Shown piece after piece: positions 11,489 through 22,678 of a stretch of DNA of 64,000 nucleotides. The notes under the pieces were generated by a model. It had not been told where the DNA came from, ran no database searches, and was given only the letters and a program-made list of their open reading frames with translations. Source of the DNA: Aricia agestis (taxonomy: Eukaryota; Arthropoda; Insecta; Lepidoptera; Lycaenidae); NCBI RefSeq assembly GCF_905147365.1, contig NC_056417.1, forward strand, positions 7,028,501-7,092,500. The letters run 5' to 3'. The first letter of the stretch is position 1. Every line of letters begins with the position of its first letter. Both the position numbers and the translations under genes were made by a program.

Positions 11489-11759
11489 TTTTTTTTTTTA
11501 TGAAATAAGGGGGCAAACGAGCAAACGGGTCACCTGATGGAAAGCAACTTCCGTCGCCCATGAGAGCTGCAGGTGCGTTGCCGGCCTTTTAAGAGGGAAT
11601 AGGGTAGGGAAGGGAATAGGGTAGGGGATCGGGCCTCCGGTAAACTCACTCACTCGGCGAAACACAGCGCTAGCGCTGTTTCACGCCGATTTTCTGTGAG
11701 AACGTGGTATTTCTCGGGTCGAGCTGGCCCATTCGTGCCAAAGCATGGCTCTCCCACGT
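11489..11759 (-). mobile_element. Poly(A)-tailed SINE, copy 2, internally deleted
   Basis: Same family as 1824-2157. It lacks the GACACTCGCAGCATCAGA stretch, and its CCCTT repeat block is short. Confidence 0.85.
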
Positions 11760-12078
11760 AAAGATTTGGCCATATACGGTGTTGGAATATGCTTGTCGCT
11801 TGAGCCTACATTTGAGCTTTAAACTCTTATCATTACACAGTTATGGTTGATTCATGAAGACGTTGTGAATTGTGATACTCCGATAGGCGTGATTCAGAAC
11901 TGTGCGTTGTTAAGAATGTCATAAGTCATAACGTTACCTATTTCAAGGAGGAATAATATAATATGGGCCAATTTTAGATGGATATGCACACAAATTGTCG
12001 ACAAAATCGGTCGAGCTGTTTCCAAGCCGTTTTCCGAGTTTGATTACGAAAAGCATGGTACGACAGTTATTAAAAATT

Positions 12079-12230
12079 TATACTAATAATTGTGAATGCG
12101 GAATTGTGTCTGTCTGTCTGTTACCTCTTCACGCCTCCGCTGAACCGATTACGTCGAAATTAGGTATGGAGATAGTTTGAGTCTAGGGGAAGGAATAAGG
12201 ACATAGGATATATTATCCCCTATTTAGTAG
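12079..12230 (+). mobile_element. Helitron head fragment
   Basis: TACTAATAATTGTGAATGCG, (TCTG)3, then TTACCTCTTCACGCC and a body like 62120-62356. The CTAG end is not found. Confidence 0.55.
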
Positions 12231-12565
12231 GTAATCTCTGCGTGCGGTCGTTGATGATATTGAAATAACTACCTAAGTCCTAACACAATATTTATACTAA
12301 CCATAAGTTTTATACGCCAAACAATTATTCTAGTATAAATCTTAATAATATAATACCGTGGCGTTCAAAACGCTAATGCATTTAATTAGGTTCCAACATT
12401 CTGACTTTCCCGCACTTAAGTGAGCAATAAATTCTCGCCGGGATGAATGCACGCTGCAGCGCGACGGGCTTTTTCAACTCTAATTCCTTTATTTGTGTAC
12501 TAAATATTGCTAAATACTTGTATTTTATTTATTTGCTGTGGAAAAATTTGGCATTTTATAGTTAA

Positions 12566-13075
12566 CTAGCGATCCGCCCCGGTGTCGCACGGGTATAAAA
12601 TATATATAGCCACTGAAAAAATGATTAAAATCGATAGCCTATGATCCTTCACGTAGTCTACTTCTTATCTGTGCCAAATAACATAATAAATTGCTCCAGT
12701 AGTTCGCAAGCCCTTTCAAATAATTTTCCCCGTTTTTTCCACATTCTTCTATTAGTGTTAGCGTGATAAAATATAGCCTATAGCCTTCCTCAATAAATGG
12801 GCTATCTAACACTGAAATATTTTTTTCAAATCGGACCAGCAGTTCCTGAGATTAGCGCGTTCAAGTTAACCCTTTCAAATAATTTTGCCCGTTTTTTCCA
12901 CATTTTCCTCTATTTCTTCGCTCCTATTAGTCTTAGCGTGATTGCGTTGCGTAGTTCTAAAGATTAAAGGGAACAAAGGGACATGAGGGGAAAAAAAGCG
13001 ACTTTGTTTTATATAATTATTATAAAATATAGACACTACGGATTTTTTTATTATCATTGGCATTCTAGTGTATCA
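12566..13075 (-). mobile_element. Helitron, reverse orientation, rearranged
   Basis: CTAG at 12566-12569 with the GCCCCGG...CGCACGGGT end. The body (TCACGTAGTCTACTTCTTA, CCTGAGATTAGCGCGTTCAA) matches 33040-33380. Part of the body is repeated (TTCAAATAATTTT...CCGTTTTTTCCACAT, twice), so it is a duplicated or nested pair. The head is unclear. Confidence 0.6.
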
Positions 13076-13079
13076 AATA

Positions 13080-13536
13080 AAAATATAAGGTGCCAATATT
13101 TGATACTTAACAAAAATTAAACGAAAAATATGAGAGGTAATATAGTTATGTCATTTTTCGTTTTATTTAATCAGGAAAATCTAATGAAGCACTTTTAGGT
13201 TTTCAGAAATAGTTCTGTGTCGTCATTCTTTCTATGTATTCTATTTCTAATGAAATGCATTAGTTTTTCCTTACATACAGTTTCCCCAGCTGTAATCCCC
13301 TGAATATGTTGATATTCCTGAACAGGGTTTCCCAAACTTTAAGATATAGGAATCCCAAATAGGTGCTTCAACGGGGCTTAGTTGATATAGTGAAGGAATC
13401 AACTAGGTAAGTACGTGGCTTAGGACACAGTGTACAGTAGAAGACGCAACAAGAAAGTCCTTATGTCATTAAAAATAAAATCAGTTAGCTAGAAATCAGT
13501 ACCTACTCCAGTACTCATTCTACTATTATACAAGTA
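13080..13536. other. Unassigned
   Basis: CAGGGTTTCCCAAACTTT at 13323 resembles a hAT end, but no partner was found. Confidence 0.4.
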
Positions 13537-13700
13537 CTAGCGACCCGCCCCGGCTTCGCACGGGTATAAAATATATTACAGCCTATGTCACTAAAAAATG
13601 ATTAAAATCGATACAGTAGTTTTGATAAATAATTTATATTCATTACTACCCGTGGCCCGCATTGGTCGGTACCTACTGCCGCAAAAGCTACGTCCCGCAA
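13537..13700 (-). mobile_element. Helitron 3' end, reverse orientation
   Basis: Starts (plus strand) ACTAGCGACCCGCCCCGGC, which reads ...GGGCGGGTCGCTAGT on the minus strand. The first 60 bp match 12566-12625. The head is not visible before the next Helitron begins. Confidence 0.6.
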
Positions 13701-13707
13701 TTTTTAA

Positions 13708-16037
13708 ACCTAATAATATTATAATATTATAATATTATAAATGCGAAAGTATCTCTGTCTGTCTGTCTGTCTGTCTGTCTCCCTTTCACGCCAAAACTAC
13801 CGAACCGATTGTAATGAAATTGTGTATACAGATAGTCTAAAGCCTGAGAAAGGACATACGCTACTTTTTTACTGGAAAAAGAGTTGTAAGGGGGTGAAAA
13901 TGCGTAAATTTTTTCAACTTAAGTTAGTTTCAAAAATCCATAATAGATGGCGCCGTGTATCTCCTACATCGCGCTATCGCTTGCTCAAACGTCTTTCTTT
14001 AAGAGGTGGTATCATCGTACTCTCGAGTTTCGATTTATTTCGATTGTTATTTCAATTTTCACATTATTAAATAACTCAGTACTTTTTCCAATGATGAAAA
14101 ACTCAAAGCAGATATGTTACTACCGCGCGCGTTGCGAAGATTCAAATACGGCCCAATTGTGCCGTCTGTTATTTAGTCTGCATCGAGCGCAGTCACGAAC
14201 GTGCCGCGTCTTGTCTTAACTAAATAAATCGAAAATGACGTCGTGCGTGTTTCGAAAATGTACCAATTATGACTCGAAAGTAAACAAAACACATGGAATC
14301 TCTTACCACATGTCTTGATTGCAGTAAATACCTCGATTATTTACATTTTCAATTATTTTTTTGAACAATCTGGAAAAAATCGAATTTTCGTCATAGTTCA
14401 GGCGAAGAAAGAGACAGCGATACGATTCGACGTTTAAAAATAGAACTGTCTCTTTTATGTAAATGGTTTTTGTATCTTTTGTTTCACTTATCTGTCAAAT
14501 TTGTCAATGTTAGCAATTTTGATTTTGAAAATTGTTCGGAAGAGATTTAAGCCGGAAAATAGTATGGACGTAACGTATCTGTATAAGTAGAATATCATTG
14601 ACTTTATCTATATTGTCGCTTAAGTACACCGTTAGGTACTATACACAAAGGAAGATCCCGGTGTATGAAGCCTTTCTAGACCTATCGAAGGCATTTGATT
14701 TAGTCAAATACAAGGTCTCTGGACTAAATTGCGAAGGCAGGAGTACCCGAACCGCTTATCCGCACTTTCGAATATTGGTATAGCGAGCAGACCAACCAGG
14801 TTAGCTGGGGTAGTGAGCTATCCAAGGTTTACAAACTTGAGTGTGGCTTGAGACAAGGTGGACTCACTTCGCCTTCCCTATTTAACATCTACATGAACGA
14901 TCTGATTGAGGAGCTGAGCAGTACCGGTGTCGGCTGCTCGATTGATGGTGTTTGCGTTAACAGCATCAGTTACGCGGACGACATGGCGCTGCTTAGCCCG
15001 TCAACCAGCGGGCTCAGGTGGCTGCTATCGATTTGTGAGACCTATGCGAGTGTACATGGCCTGCGATATAACGTCTCCAAGAGTAAGTTTTTGGTTTTTA
15101 AGGTGGGTAAAGCAAAACCTGTGCATGTTCCACCTGTTACTTTAAATGGGGCCGCGCTTAAAATAGTAACGAAATTTAAATACCTGGGACATATTATCAT
15201 AGAAACGAGGACCTCAGAGATGATGATGATATTGAGAGGGCAAGAAGAGCGTTAGCCGTGCGCTGCAATATGCTAGCCCGCCGGTTTGCGCGGTGTACAG
15301 TGGAGGTCAAAATTGCACTTTTTAAAGCTTTTTGTCAACCACTGTATACCTGCGCCCTGTGGGTGGCATATACGAGGCGGGCGTTTGACGCTCTTCGTGT
15401 CCAATACAATAACGCTTTCAGGATGCTGCTGGCACTCCCGCGATACTGCAGTGCATCTGGCATGTTCGCTGACGCTAGAACTGACGACTTTCCGTCAGTT
15501 TTACGTAAGCGCACCGCGTCACTGATGTACAGGGTTCGCGGGAGTGACAACAGCATGAAGGCGATATGTTGGCAAGCCGATAGCGCGATAGCAGCGCACT
15601 GGGAGCACGTCCATGTCCATGTCCCCAGTGCGCTGGTACCGTGGCGCAAATACGGCAAATAGATAAAAAAAAATCATTGTGTATTGTTTTACTAACATAG
15701 GAATAAGATTATTGTTAATACTAACCTCTATGGGCTGTAATAGTCCGCAATAAACGTATTTTATTTTTATTTTATTTATTTATCTATGCAGTGACGTAAC
15801 CTTAAACCTATCAATGATAAAATATAGTTTATGAGTAAAGTTGTGTAATTGGGGGGCTAAATAAGCTTTAAGATTTGGCATAAAATATAAGTTTAATTTT
15901 AAAAAATGAAATATTATGTGCACACTGCACAGTTGAGATTTAAGGGGTTTATTTATAAAAGCTTTTGACACCAATTTTGTTCACATCGCGCGCTATAAAC
16001 TGAAGTCCACGCGGACGAAGTCGCGGGCAACAGCTAG
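13708..16037 (+). mobile_element. Helitron-bounded interval with a non-LTR relic inside
   Basis: The left end (ATTATAAATGCGAAAGTATC plus TCTG repeats, 13735-13780) and the right end (CGCGGACGAAGTCGCGGGC...CAGCTAG, CTAG at 16034-16037, then T) match the ends of the Helitron at 48587-49598. The shared tail starts near 15916. The RT relic sits between. Whether it inserted later or was captured is open. Confidence 0.7.
14625..15785 (+). pseudogene. 5'-truncated non-LTR reverse transcriptase with frameshifts
   Basis: A relic of a LINE ORF2. Palm motifs are spread over frames: DLSKAFD near 14680, RQGGLTSP near 14850, and YADDMALL (14971-14994), the catalytic aspartates. A downstream thumb-like and C-terminal region (KFKYLGH, then NMLARRFARC and ALRVQYNNAF) reaches a stop at 15661. 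Frameshifts occur between 14710 and 14790 and near 15200. The 3' UTR ends in AATAAACG and a T/A-rich tail near 15785. The endonuclease and ORF1 are missing. The motifs place it among non-LTR retrotransposons; the clade is not assigned. It lies inside a Helitron-bounded interval. Confidence 0.85.
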
Positions 16038-16736
16038 TTATTATATATAGTAGACTCGTCTAGGGAGTGACGTCAGAATCCATTTTGCTGCTGTGTGTCC
16101 AAAACGCCGAAGGCAAGCTGCGTGCACGCCGCGCAATCGCGGCGTCATCGCGGCGTTTGCGCTGCGCAGTCGCGTCGCTTTCAAATCGCTCGCTAATCGC
16201 CAGTGTGATAAGGCCCTTAGAATTAAGGCAAAATATTACATTTTTTGAAATTTAAAATTAAATAATTTTTATGAATCTCGACTGTAATTTTGTCTTATAT
16301 ATTTGTTGTGGTTGGTTAATAACAATATGAAATGCGTTACTTGACTTAATTGAAACCCCTACGATTAAGCTAAAGACTCCAGGGTTCCACGGACTTCCGC
16401 GTTCCTGTTTTGGGAACCCCTGTCCCTGCCCTGCACCTAAAGTATGTGTGTTCTAAACCGGAAGGTTTTGCGGACTCTGATCACGTGCCACTTGAAATGC
16501 AATAATGGACATGTTGGGCATAATAACGCGACAGGTTTAATGGCATTCTCTAATGTTTTTCCTTTCATCTTTATTTCCAGCCAAATATAATTAACTTAAA
16601 CAAGATTTTTACGAAAAAGTGTTAGAAAAATATTGTGAAGCATACGAGTATAGATTGATGTGTGTGGTATTTAAAGTTATGCGCCAAAAGTCTTACAGAA
16701 TACAGAACTACAAAGATCTTTCGCTGCTACCTTTAC
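16038..16736. other. Unassigned, with a GC-rich patch
   Basis: 16063-16222 is GC-rich with GCGGCGT repeats and ends GTGATAAGGCCCTTAG, like one end of a MITE. The rest is plain. Confidence 0.4.
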
Positions 16737-16870
16737 TAATATTATAAATGCGTATATAATAAATGTATAATAATATATACGCATTTATAATATTACTTTA
16801 AGACTTGTTGATGTTTTTTATGGAGGTATTTTGAGTCCTGTGAAAGTTTTATCCCGGAAAAATGTACTGC
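16737..16870 (+). mobile_element. Helitron fragment with inverted duplicated head
   Basis: A perfect 22-bp inverted repeat (16737-16758 and 16774-16795) is built from the Helitron head TAATATTATAAATGCG. The Helitron body (TATTTTGAGTCC, CCCGGAAAAATGTAC) follows. Confidence 0.6.
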
Positions 16871-17342
16871 CTCGCTTCAGATGATTTTTGATAATTAAAT
16901 CTCATTTTGGTTGATATCCAGGGGCTAGCTTCATTTTCCAGTACCATATATTTACAATATCATAGCATATTTTATTATACTATCTTTTTTAACACTTACT
17001 TTTATTATAAAAATAAACTATAATCCACTAAGGTACAATATTCTTACTGGTAATCGGCTCAGCATCGAGATCTGCCCACAAAGACTTTGCAAAGAGAAAA
17101 GGATCAGTGTTGGAAAAGGCTCACAGGCTTACGTTCAGGTGTATAATACGAGCATTGTGTCAAGTGATCACCATTGTACGGGATCTTTGCTCCACAATAC
17201 GGCTTTGTCCTGTGTTCTTACGTTCTTTAAAGTATAAGGACCGAAACTGTTTTATGCTTTCTTAATGTACTATGTTTGGTGTGTGTTATGCTTAGCCGCA
17301 TTTGAAGGAGTAAACTAGCTGTTCGAAAAACCTTCTGTCGCC
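16871..17342. other. No recognised feature
   Basis: Nothing coding or repeated was seen. Confidence 0.45.
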
Positions 17343-17480
17343 ATTTAAATAAATAAAATAAAATATCTTTTTATTCAAAATGGGTATCATGATACACTTT
17401 TTGAAAGTCGAACGAAGAAACTACGTTGCCTACCACCAGTTCGGGAACTACCCCGCCGAGAAGAACCGGCGTAAGAACGG
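17343..17480 (-). mobile_element. LINE 3' UTR fragment, reverse orientation
   Basis: The minus strand reads TTCTTACGCCGGTTCTTCTC, then GGTGGTAGGCAACG and an AATAAAA-rich end. The first block is shared with the jockey-like LINE tail at 57610-57650. Confidence 0.6.
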
Positions 17481-19049
17481 CCATAATTTATAAGCTCTCT
17501 CCTGCGACAACGCACTTTCCTGTAGAGTTGACTCTATGTTACATTTTCTATACCGGCACAAAATTTTATCAAAATCTGCCACGCGTGATGCTATTGAGGA
17601 AATTAGGTCTTATATTTTCGCCACAACTTCACCAACAGTGCCGTTCATTTCGTTCTTTATTCAGCGTGACTGTGCTGTTTTTCTAAGCTGCCAAGATGGA
17701 CAAATACGACTGTATATTATGATCGACTTATCATGAACATGTATGAATATGAACGGCTCTCGCAGTTTTTAATTGCCCATATTCGACGTCATAAGCTGAA
17801 GACAGTTGTACGATTAGCAATCATAGTTATCTAGTATCTATCATAGTTCAAAGATCCGAGAGATATCTATAGAATAAGACAGAACTATCAAGCGTCCTAC
17901 TTGCACACTTGCGATATCCCCACAGGAGTTCTATCGTAAACCACACAGGTACAACTTTACCCATTGCATTTGCAATTGAAACGTCTAACTTGATCAGTCA
18001 AAACAGTTTTATGCACTGGGAAAATACTCATGTTAGGGACCATCCATAAAGTACGTCCACGACTTTCATGATTTTTAGACCTCCCCCCCCCTTGTCTCAG
18101 GTCACATTTGTGAGATCCCGCAATAGTATGACGTCACAAATTTGCTAATTTATATAAAAAAATTAGCACCATCTCAATATCTCTTACTTTTAACATATCT
18201 TAAATTACTTCACAAAACTTAGGACCCCCACCCCTTGTCACACTTCGTAGACATCTTTTGGGTGTGACATCCTTTATGAATGACCCCTAAGTTTAGAGGA
18301 TGAAAACTTATCCCATATCTAGGGAACATTATTTTGACGTTGACGTCGTCGGCAAAGTGAGGTCAAATTTGAATAGTAGCTTAGAAAGCAAAATGTCTAT
18401 AGCGCAGACTAAGTAAATGCTAGATATTATTGTATGAGCAAAAATTAAAATATTATACTTAATATTAAAATATGTTTAAACTGGTCTGAAAACTTTATAA
18501 GTGTAATCATTAAATCATTATAAATATAGTTTTCATCATAGGTATCTACTTTTATCCAAAGACTTCTATTTTAAATAGCATTTATCCAGAAAATTTGGTA
18601 CATTCTACTATATCATAGCCCTAAGACTTCTACGTACAGCTAGCATGATCCTTGACCAGTGACCACATTAAAAATAATGAAGGTTTTTTTCTACAAAAGA
18701 CAAATTGATAAAAGAAGTCCGTAAATAATAATTATGTCCTTTCTGCCGGTTAGCCTGCTATTGCAAAAGTTTTGATTCTAAACTATTTTGTAATCTGTCA
18801 TTTTCTTCTATTCAATATTTCTATTATTTCACTTTTCTATTGCAGTCTTTGTAAGCCTGCTGTTTAGCTTGATTATTTAGGACTAGATATTAGCACATCT
18901 ACTACATAGTTATTTTAAACCCTGGCACATCTACAATTCTTTACATCTGTGGTCACTCGATCTTTCATATCCTTGGTCTGGATATGTCGATCTATATTCA
19001 TCGAGGATAAATGATATTTTAGATACGCTAGGCTAGACTTTAGAAAGTA
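17481..19049. other. Unassigned, except for the MITE at 18033-18290
   Basis: A 66-codon ORF (17536-17736) beginning before its ATG has no recognised family. The rest is AT-rich. Confidence 0.4.
18033..18290. mobile_element. MITE with TTAGGG-CATCCATAAAG ends
   Basis: TTAGGGACCATCCATAAAG, and in reverse TTAGGGGTCATTCATAAAG, at the two ends. C-rich inner blocks resemble 3715-4120. Confidence 0.75.
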
Positions 19050-19249
19050 CTAGATGACGCCCGCAACTCTGTTTGGCCAGAAATCGTTTATCTCACGAGA
19101 ACCGCACAGTTTTCTAGGATAAAACATATTCTACGTCCTTTCCCGGGACTCAAAGTATCTCCATACCAAATTTCACTAAAATCGGTTCACCGGTTTGGGA
19201 GTAATGCGATAACAGACAGACACACCATATATATAATATTAGTATGCTT
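19050..19249 (-). mobile_element. Short Helitron (about 200 bp), reverse orientation
   Basis: CTAG at 19050-19053, then the GATGACGCCCGCAACTC end; the head TAATATTA is at the right edge. The last part (TATAATATTAGTATGCTT) is repeated just beyond it. Confidence 0.75.
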
Positions 19250-21834
19250 ATTTATAATATTAGTATGCTTAAAAATATTTATGAAATTTAATTTACCGCG
19301 AATTGCAAGTCTCAAAGCGAAGTATTTTAATTTTGATTGTCTGTTATTTGAGCGTAAACAAAATTACAAAGGTAGGAAAATATGATTCCGATGAAAAAGA
19401 TTCCGAAGGGCGAGCTTATCCCTCAAAGAGCACTTCGGGCTGACATGATTAATTGCCTGCTGAGGATTGCAAACAAAACGGAAATATTATAAACACATTT
19501 GCGTGTTTCTGAATTCTGATACGTGTTTTTAAAAACAGTGGATCAGGACTCTATGCAATGGGTAACAAAGATATAATATTATGTAGCTATCTGTAATAGT
19601 ATTACCGTAGTAGCATATTGTTTAGTATTGAGTATAGGAATGTTGTAAAATAATACCATAACTAAAGCCCTTAGAGTAATGAATAGGATATTAATTATTG
19701 TTAAATTTTAACATTAAAACAATATATTTTTAATGTGTTTTTTATTAGCAACTGTTTTTTTGAAAACTTTAACTTTAACTCTCTTCAATTATATTTAATT
19801 ACTTGTACTTACATGGGTTTTTGGTAGAAATTCATGTTCAACATCATCAATAATATAATATAGGTTTTTGTCAACTCGTACTAATCAAAACTGCAATATT
19901 TGTTATGATAAGTACCTAAGGAACAAACGATAGATAATTCAAGAAATGTGTTTATAAATATTAGCGGAATTATACGCCCTTACGCCCTTAACGTATGAAA
20001 GGTCCTTTATTTTACGATCCTGACCCACTTCGGGAAGGGTTTAGGGTTTTCAATATTTGTTATCCGCGATACAAGACCCCGATATGACTTATGAGGATAG
20101 TTTTCTGGCGTCCTGATGGAATGTTCCCCACCTGACCTCCAGTAATGGGCCCAAACGGGGCAGTGGTCGAAGGTAGTTATTTATGGACCCCAAATGTGCC
20201 TTTCCTTTTTGTTTTCTTGAAAATAAGAATAGAATTTGGCCCAAAACCAACAACTAATATACATAAAAATATCACAACGTAGTACAAAAGCAGTGATTCG
20301 AAATTAAGGCTGCCTTAAAGTATTTAGATTTTAGAAGCATGCTACAGGCCTAAACAAAGTCTATAAGCTAGTCACAGCTGTTATTAAAGGTTTTTGTTAA
20401 GAATATTGTGACTATATAGTCTTGCAGTTACGGTCGAGGCAATCGTAGGTCTTTAGTCCCAATGAAGCAAAATATTCTGTATAAAGTTTTTACAATCTTG
20501 TATTAATTAATTTCCCACCTTCTTGAAACTTTTATTATTAAAAATGAATTAAATTACAGAATACGAACGTGAAATCTTACATAATATAATAAATGGAAAA
20601 ACTATATTCCTTGCAAATAAAAATGATTTGATTAATTAATTAGGTTCTTATCAAAAATTCTCAATTAGAATATTAGCTCGCCTCACTAGTAATGTATTCA
20701 AAAAAACTTTAGTCTAGCTTCATTCAGAAGCGGAAATATAGGCTCACAAAAATACTCCTAGCAGCGGAAATATAGAGCCACGTCACACGAAAACCCATAA
20801 AATGTTTCGGAAAAAGATAGGCCCATTTAAAACTTGGCTATGACCGCCATCTTTGTATATTTTCATATCTCCTAACCCCGAAGGACGCAAGTATCCTGAC
20901 CCATAATATCAGTAGATTATAACCTTCACAAAGTTCCGGTAGAAACTGTATCCAATTTGCCCGCGATCTTGTGTGGCTTCACCGCATTGTAAATTGACAC
21001 CAAGTAACCACAACCATAATAACCCACGACAGTGCAAAAACAGTGATCCGAAAGTAAGGCTGAGTCTTGACGCACATAGATTTAAAGCGTCATTCAAGCC
21101 TAAATAAAAAGTCCTAATACGTTTCAATGAGAAGCGCCACAAAATGTATGTAAAAATTAAAAAAATTGTGTGTTTGTGACTTATTGTTAACAGTTTTGAA
21201 AATAGTTCGTAAATCGTATCCAGCGTAAACTGATTGACTTACCCAGAAGTACACAAAATATGCAGAACTATGTAGAGAAAACGCAAGACACTTTTCTTTA
21301 AATTTTATTTTTAGGGTGATGTGAGTAGCATTAATTTATAAGCTAACTCAAAAGAAAACATGCTTTGGCATAGATTACTAAATAGTCTTCACTACGTAAG
21401 CTTTGGTCCAAATAGTCACTTTGAAGACATAATATTAACGCTTATACAGAGCCTGTCCTTACCACAGTATTAGCCACTACGCAAAAAACATAATGATGTC
21501 ACGTAAAGAATTCCATCTTAGGAGTTTAGAAATAATACAAAAACATAGATTCGCGAAGAAGTACCTACTAGACGTGGAAAAAATATAAACGGAGTGCTTC
21601 TAAGAAGTTCAGCATGCTGATACTAAAAACGTTCATTTCATCCTACATTATAAATTAGTATAAATATATTTTTTTATAAACAGGCGAGTTTCTACTAGTA
21701 GCGAAGGTTTTTTCAAAGTTTTTTCAGAAAAAAGCCCTTAGTCGGTATAAATAGGTAGAGTTTTTCAAAATGTAAGAAGTAAATGTGGCTGATGGGAATC
21801 CATACTAAATGCTAATAATAATACAAACACAAAT
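19250..21834. other. Unassigned, with a diverged direct repeat
   Basis: About 20283-20370 and 21030-21115 share CAGTGAT(T/C)CGAAA and TAAGGCTG; they lie about 750 bp apart. No ends of a mobile element are seen. Confidence 0.45.
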
Positions 21835-22010
21835 TGTGTTTGCCTTTTTGTCTGTTACCTCCTCACGCCCAAATTACTTAACCGATTTTGCTGATATTTG
21901 GCATGTAGATTCTTTGAGACGCGGGAAAGGATATACGATAAAGAGTTTTTAGAACTTTACTAGATGCTGGCGTCATATAGTAAAGTTCTAAAAACTCTTA
22001 CGCCTGGTCT
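21835..22010 (+). mobile_element. Helitron fragment with a 22-bp palindrome
   Basis: A body with CTGTTACCTCCTCACGCCC, then a perfect inverted repeat (21941-21962 and 21978-21999, arms AAGAGTTTTTAGAACTTTAC...). Its 15-nt centre carries the Helitron end words CTAGATG and GGCGTCAT. Confidence 0.55.
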
Positions 22011-22222
22011 CTAGTTTCTACATTAATATAACTTAGCAGTAGCCACTAGGTATCATAACACAAACTATAGCACCTAGCCAATATCTAGAACTATTTTATC
22101 ACATCGGTTTAGAAAGTTGGCGACCACATCCTAGGCCGGACACGACTCAAGCGAGAAACGACTCGGAAAAAAGCCTTAAGTCATACTGCCAAGAACCGGA
22201 TTACGCTGAAAAATTACTTAGG

Positions 22223-22400
22223 ATAGTTGTACACGAGTTCGATTACGACATGTAATTTGCGTTTGAACCTTTCGATCTTCAGATAGGGTTGATATTTGAT
22301 TAAATTACTAAAAAATTATAAGGAGAGTTCTACATGAGTTCGAGTTGGAATACGTCATATAATTTGCACCTTACGACCTTTAGATAGGGTTGATATTTGT
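22223..22400. repeat. Diverged direct duplication of about 78 bp
   Basis: Two imperfect copies, about 22223-22297 and 22321-22400, share a GTTC-AC-ATGTAATTTG-type middle and both end in AGATAGGGTTGATATTTG. They lie directly upstream of the candidate first exon. No mobile-element ends were seen. Confidence 0.55.
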
Positions 22401-22455
22401 GCGAGCTCGGGGTGAAAGAAGCGAGCCCTCTCAGAGGTTCGGAGGTTTCGTTATC

Positions 22456-22678
22456 AGTCGCTGTTCGACGGCCGAGCGGCGCGCTAGTCCGAGGGTGTTC
22501 TATATTTGAAATTTCTGAAGTTTTCCGAACGCGTTCGTGGAAGAGTGAATGAAATTGGATTGTGTAAGGATTAAGTGACTTCACGGTGATAAACTTTTCA
22601 AACACTTTCAATATCGGCGCGGTTTTGTTAAGAAATCGCGGTTTGATTATTGATGCGAATCAACTGTTTCCTAATACG
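22456..22678 (+). other. Candidate non-coding first exon with splice donor
   Basis: A GC- and CpG-richer island in AT-rich DNA. It holds an initiator-like TCAGTC (A at 22456) and ends at ACG|GTGAGT, a strong donor, with the intron beginning at 22679. Internally there is only a short upstream ORF (ATG at about 22553), so it would be a 5' UTR exon. No downstream exon is recognisable, so the gene would continue beyond a long intron or the window. There is no homology support. Confidence 0.3.

Noticed and set aside
14598..15662. Functional reverse transcriptase gene
   Set aside because: Truncated at the 5' side with at least two frameshifts, and lacks endonuclease and ORF1.
16063..16222. CpG-island promoter
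   Set aside because: The GCGGCGT repeats and the AAGGCCCTTA end look more like a MITE fragment.
17426..17736. Overlapping ORFs of 86 and 66 codons
   Set aside because: They start inside a LINE 3' UTR fragment; no conserved motif was recognised.
22330..22611. 93-codon minus-strand ORF
   Set aside because: No family, and it covers the CpG-rich patch that fits a non-coding exon on the other strand better.
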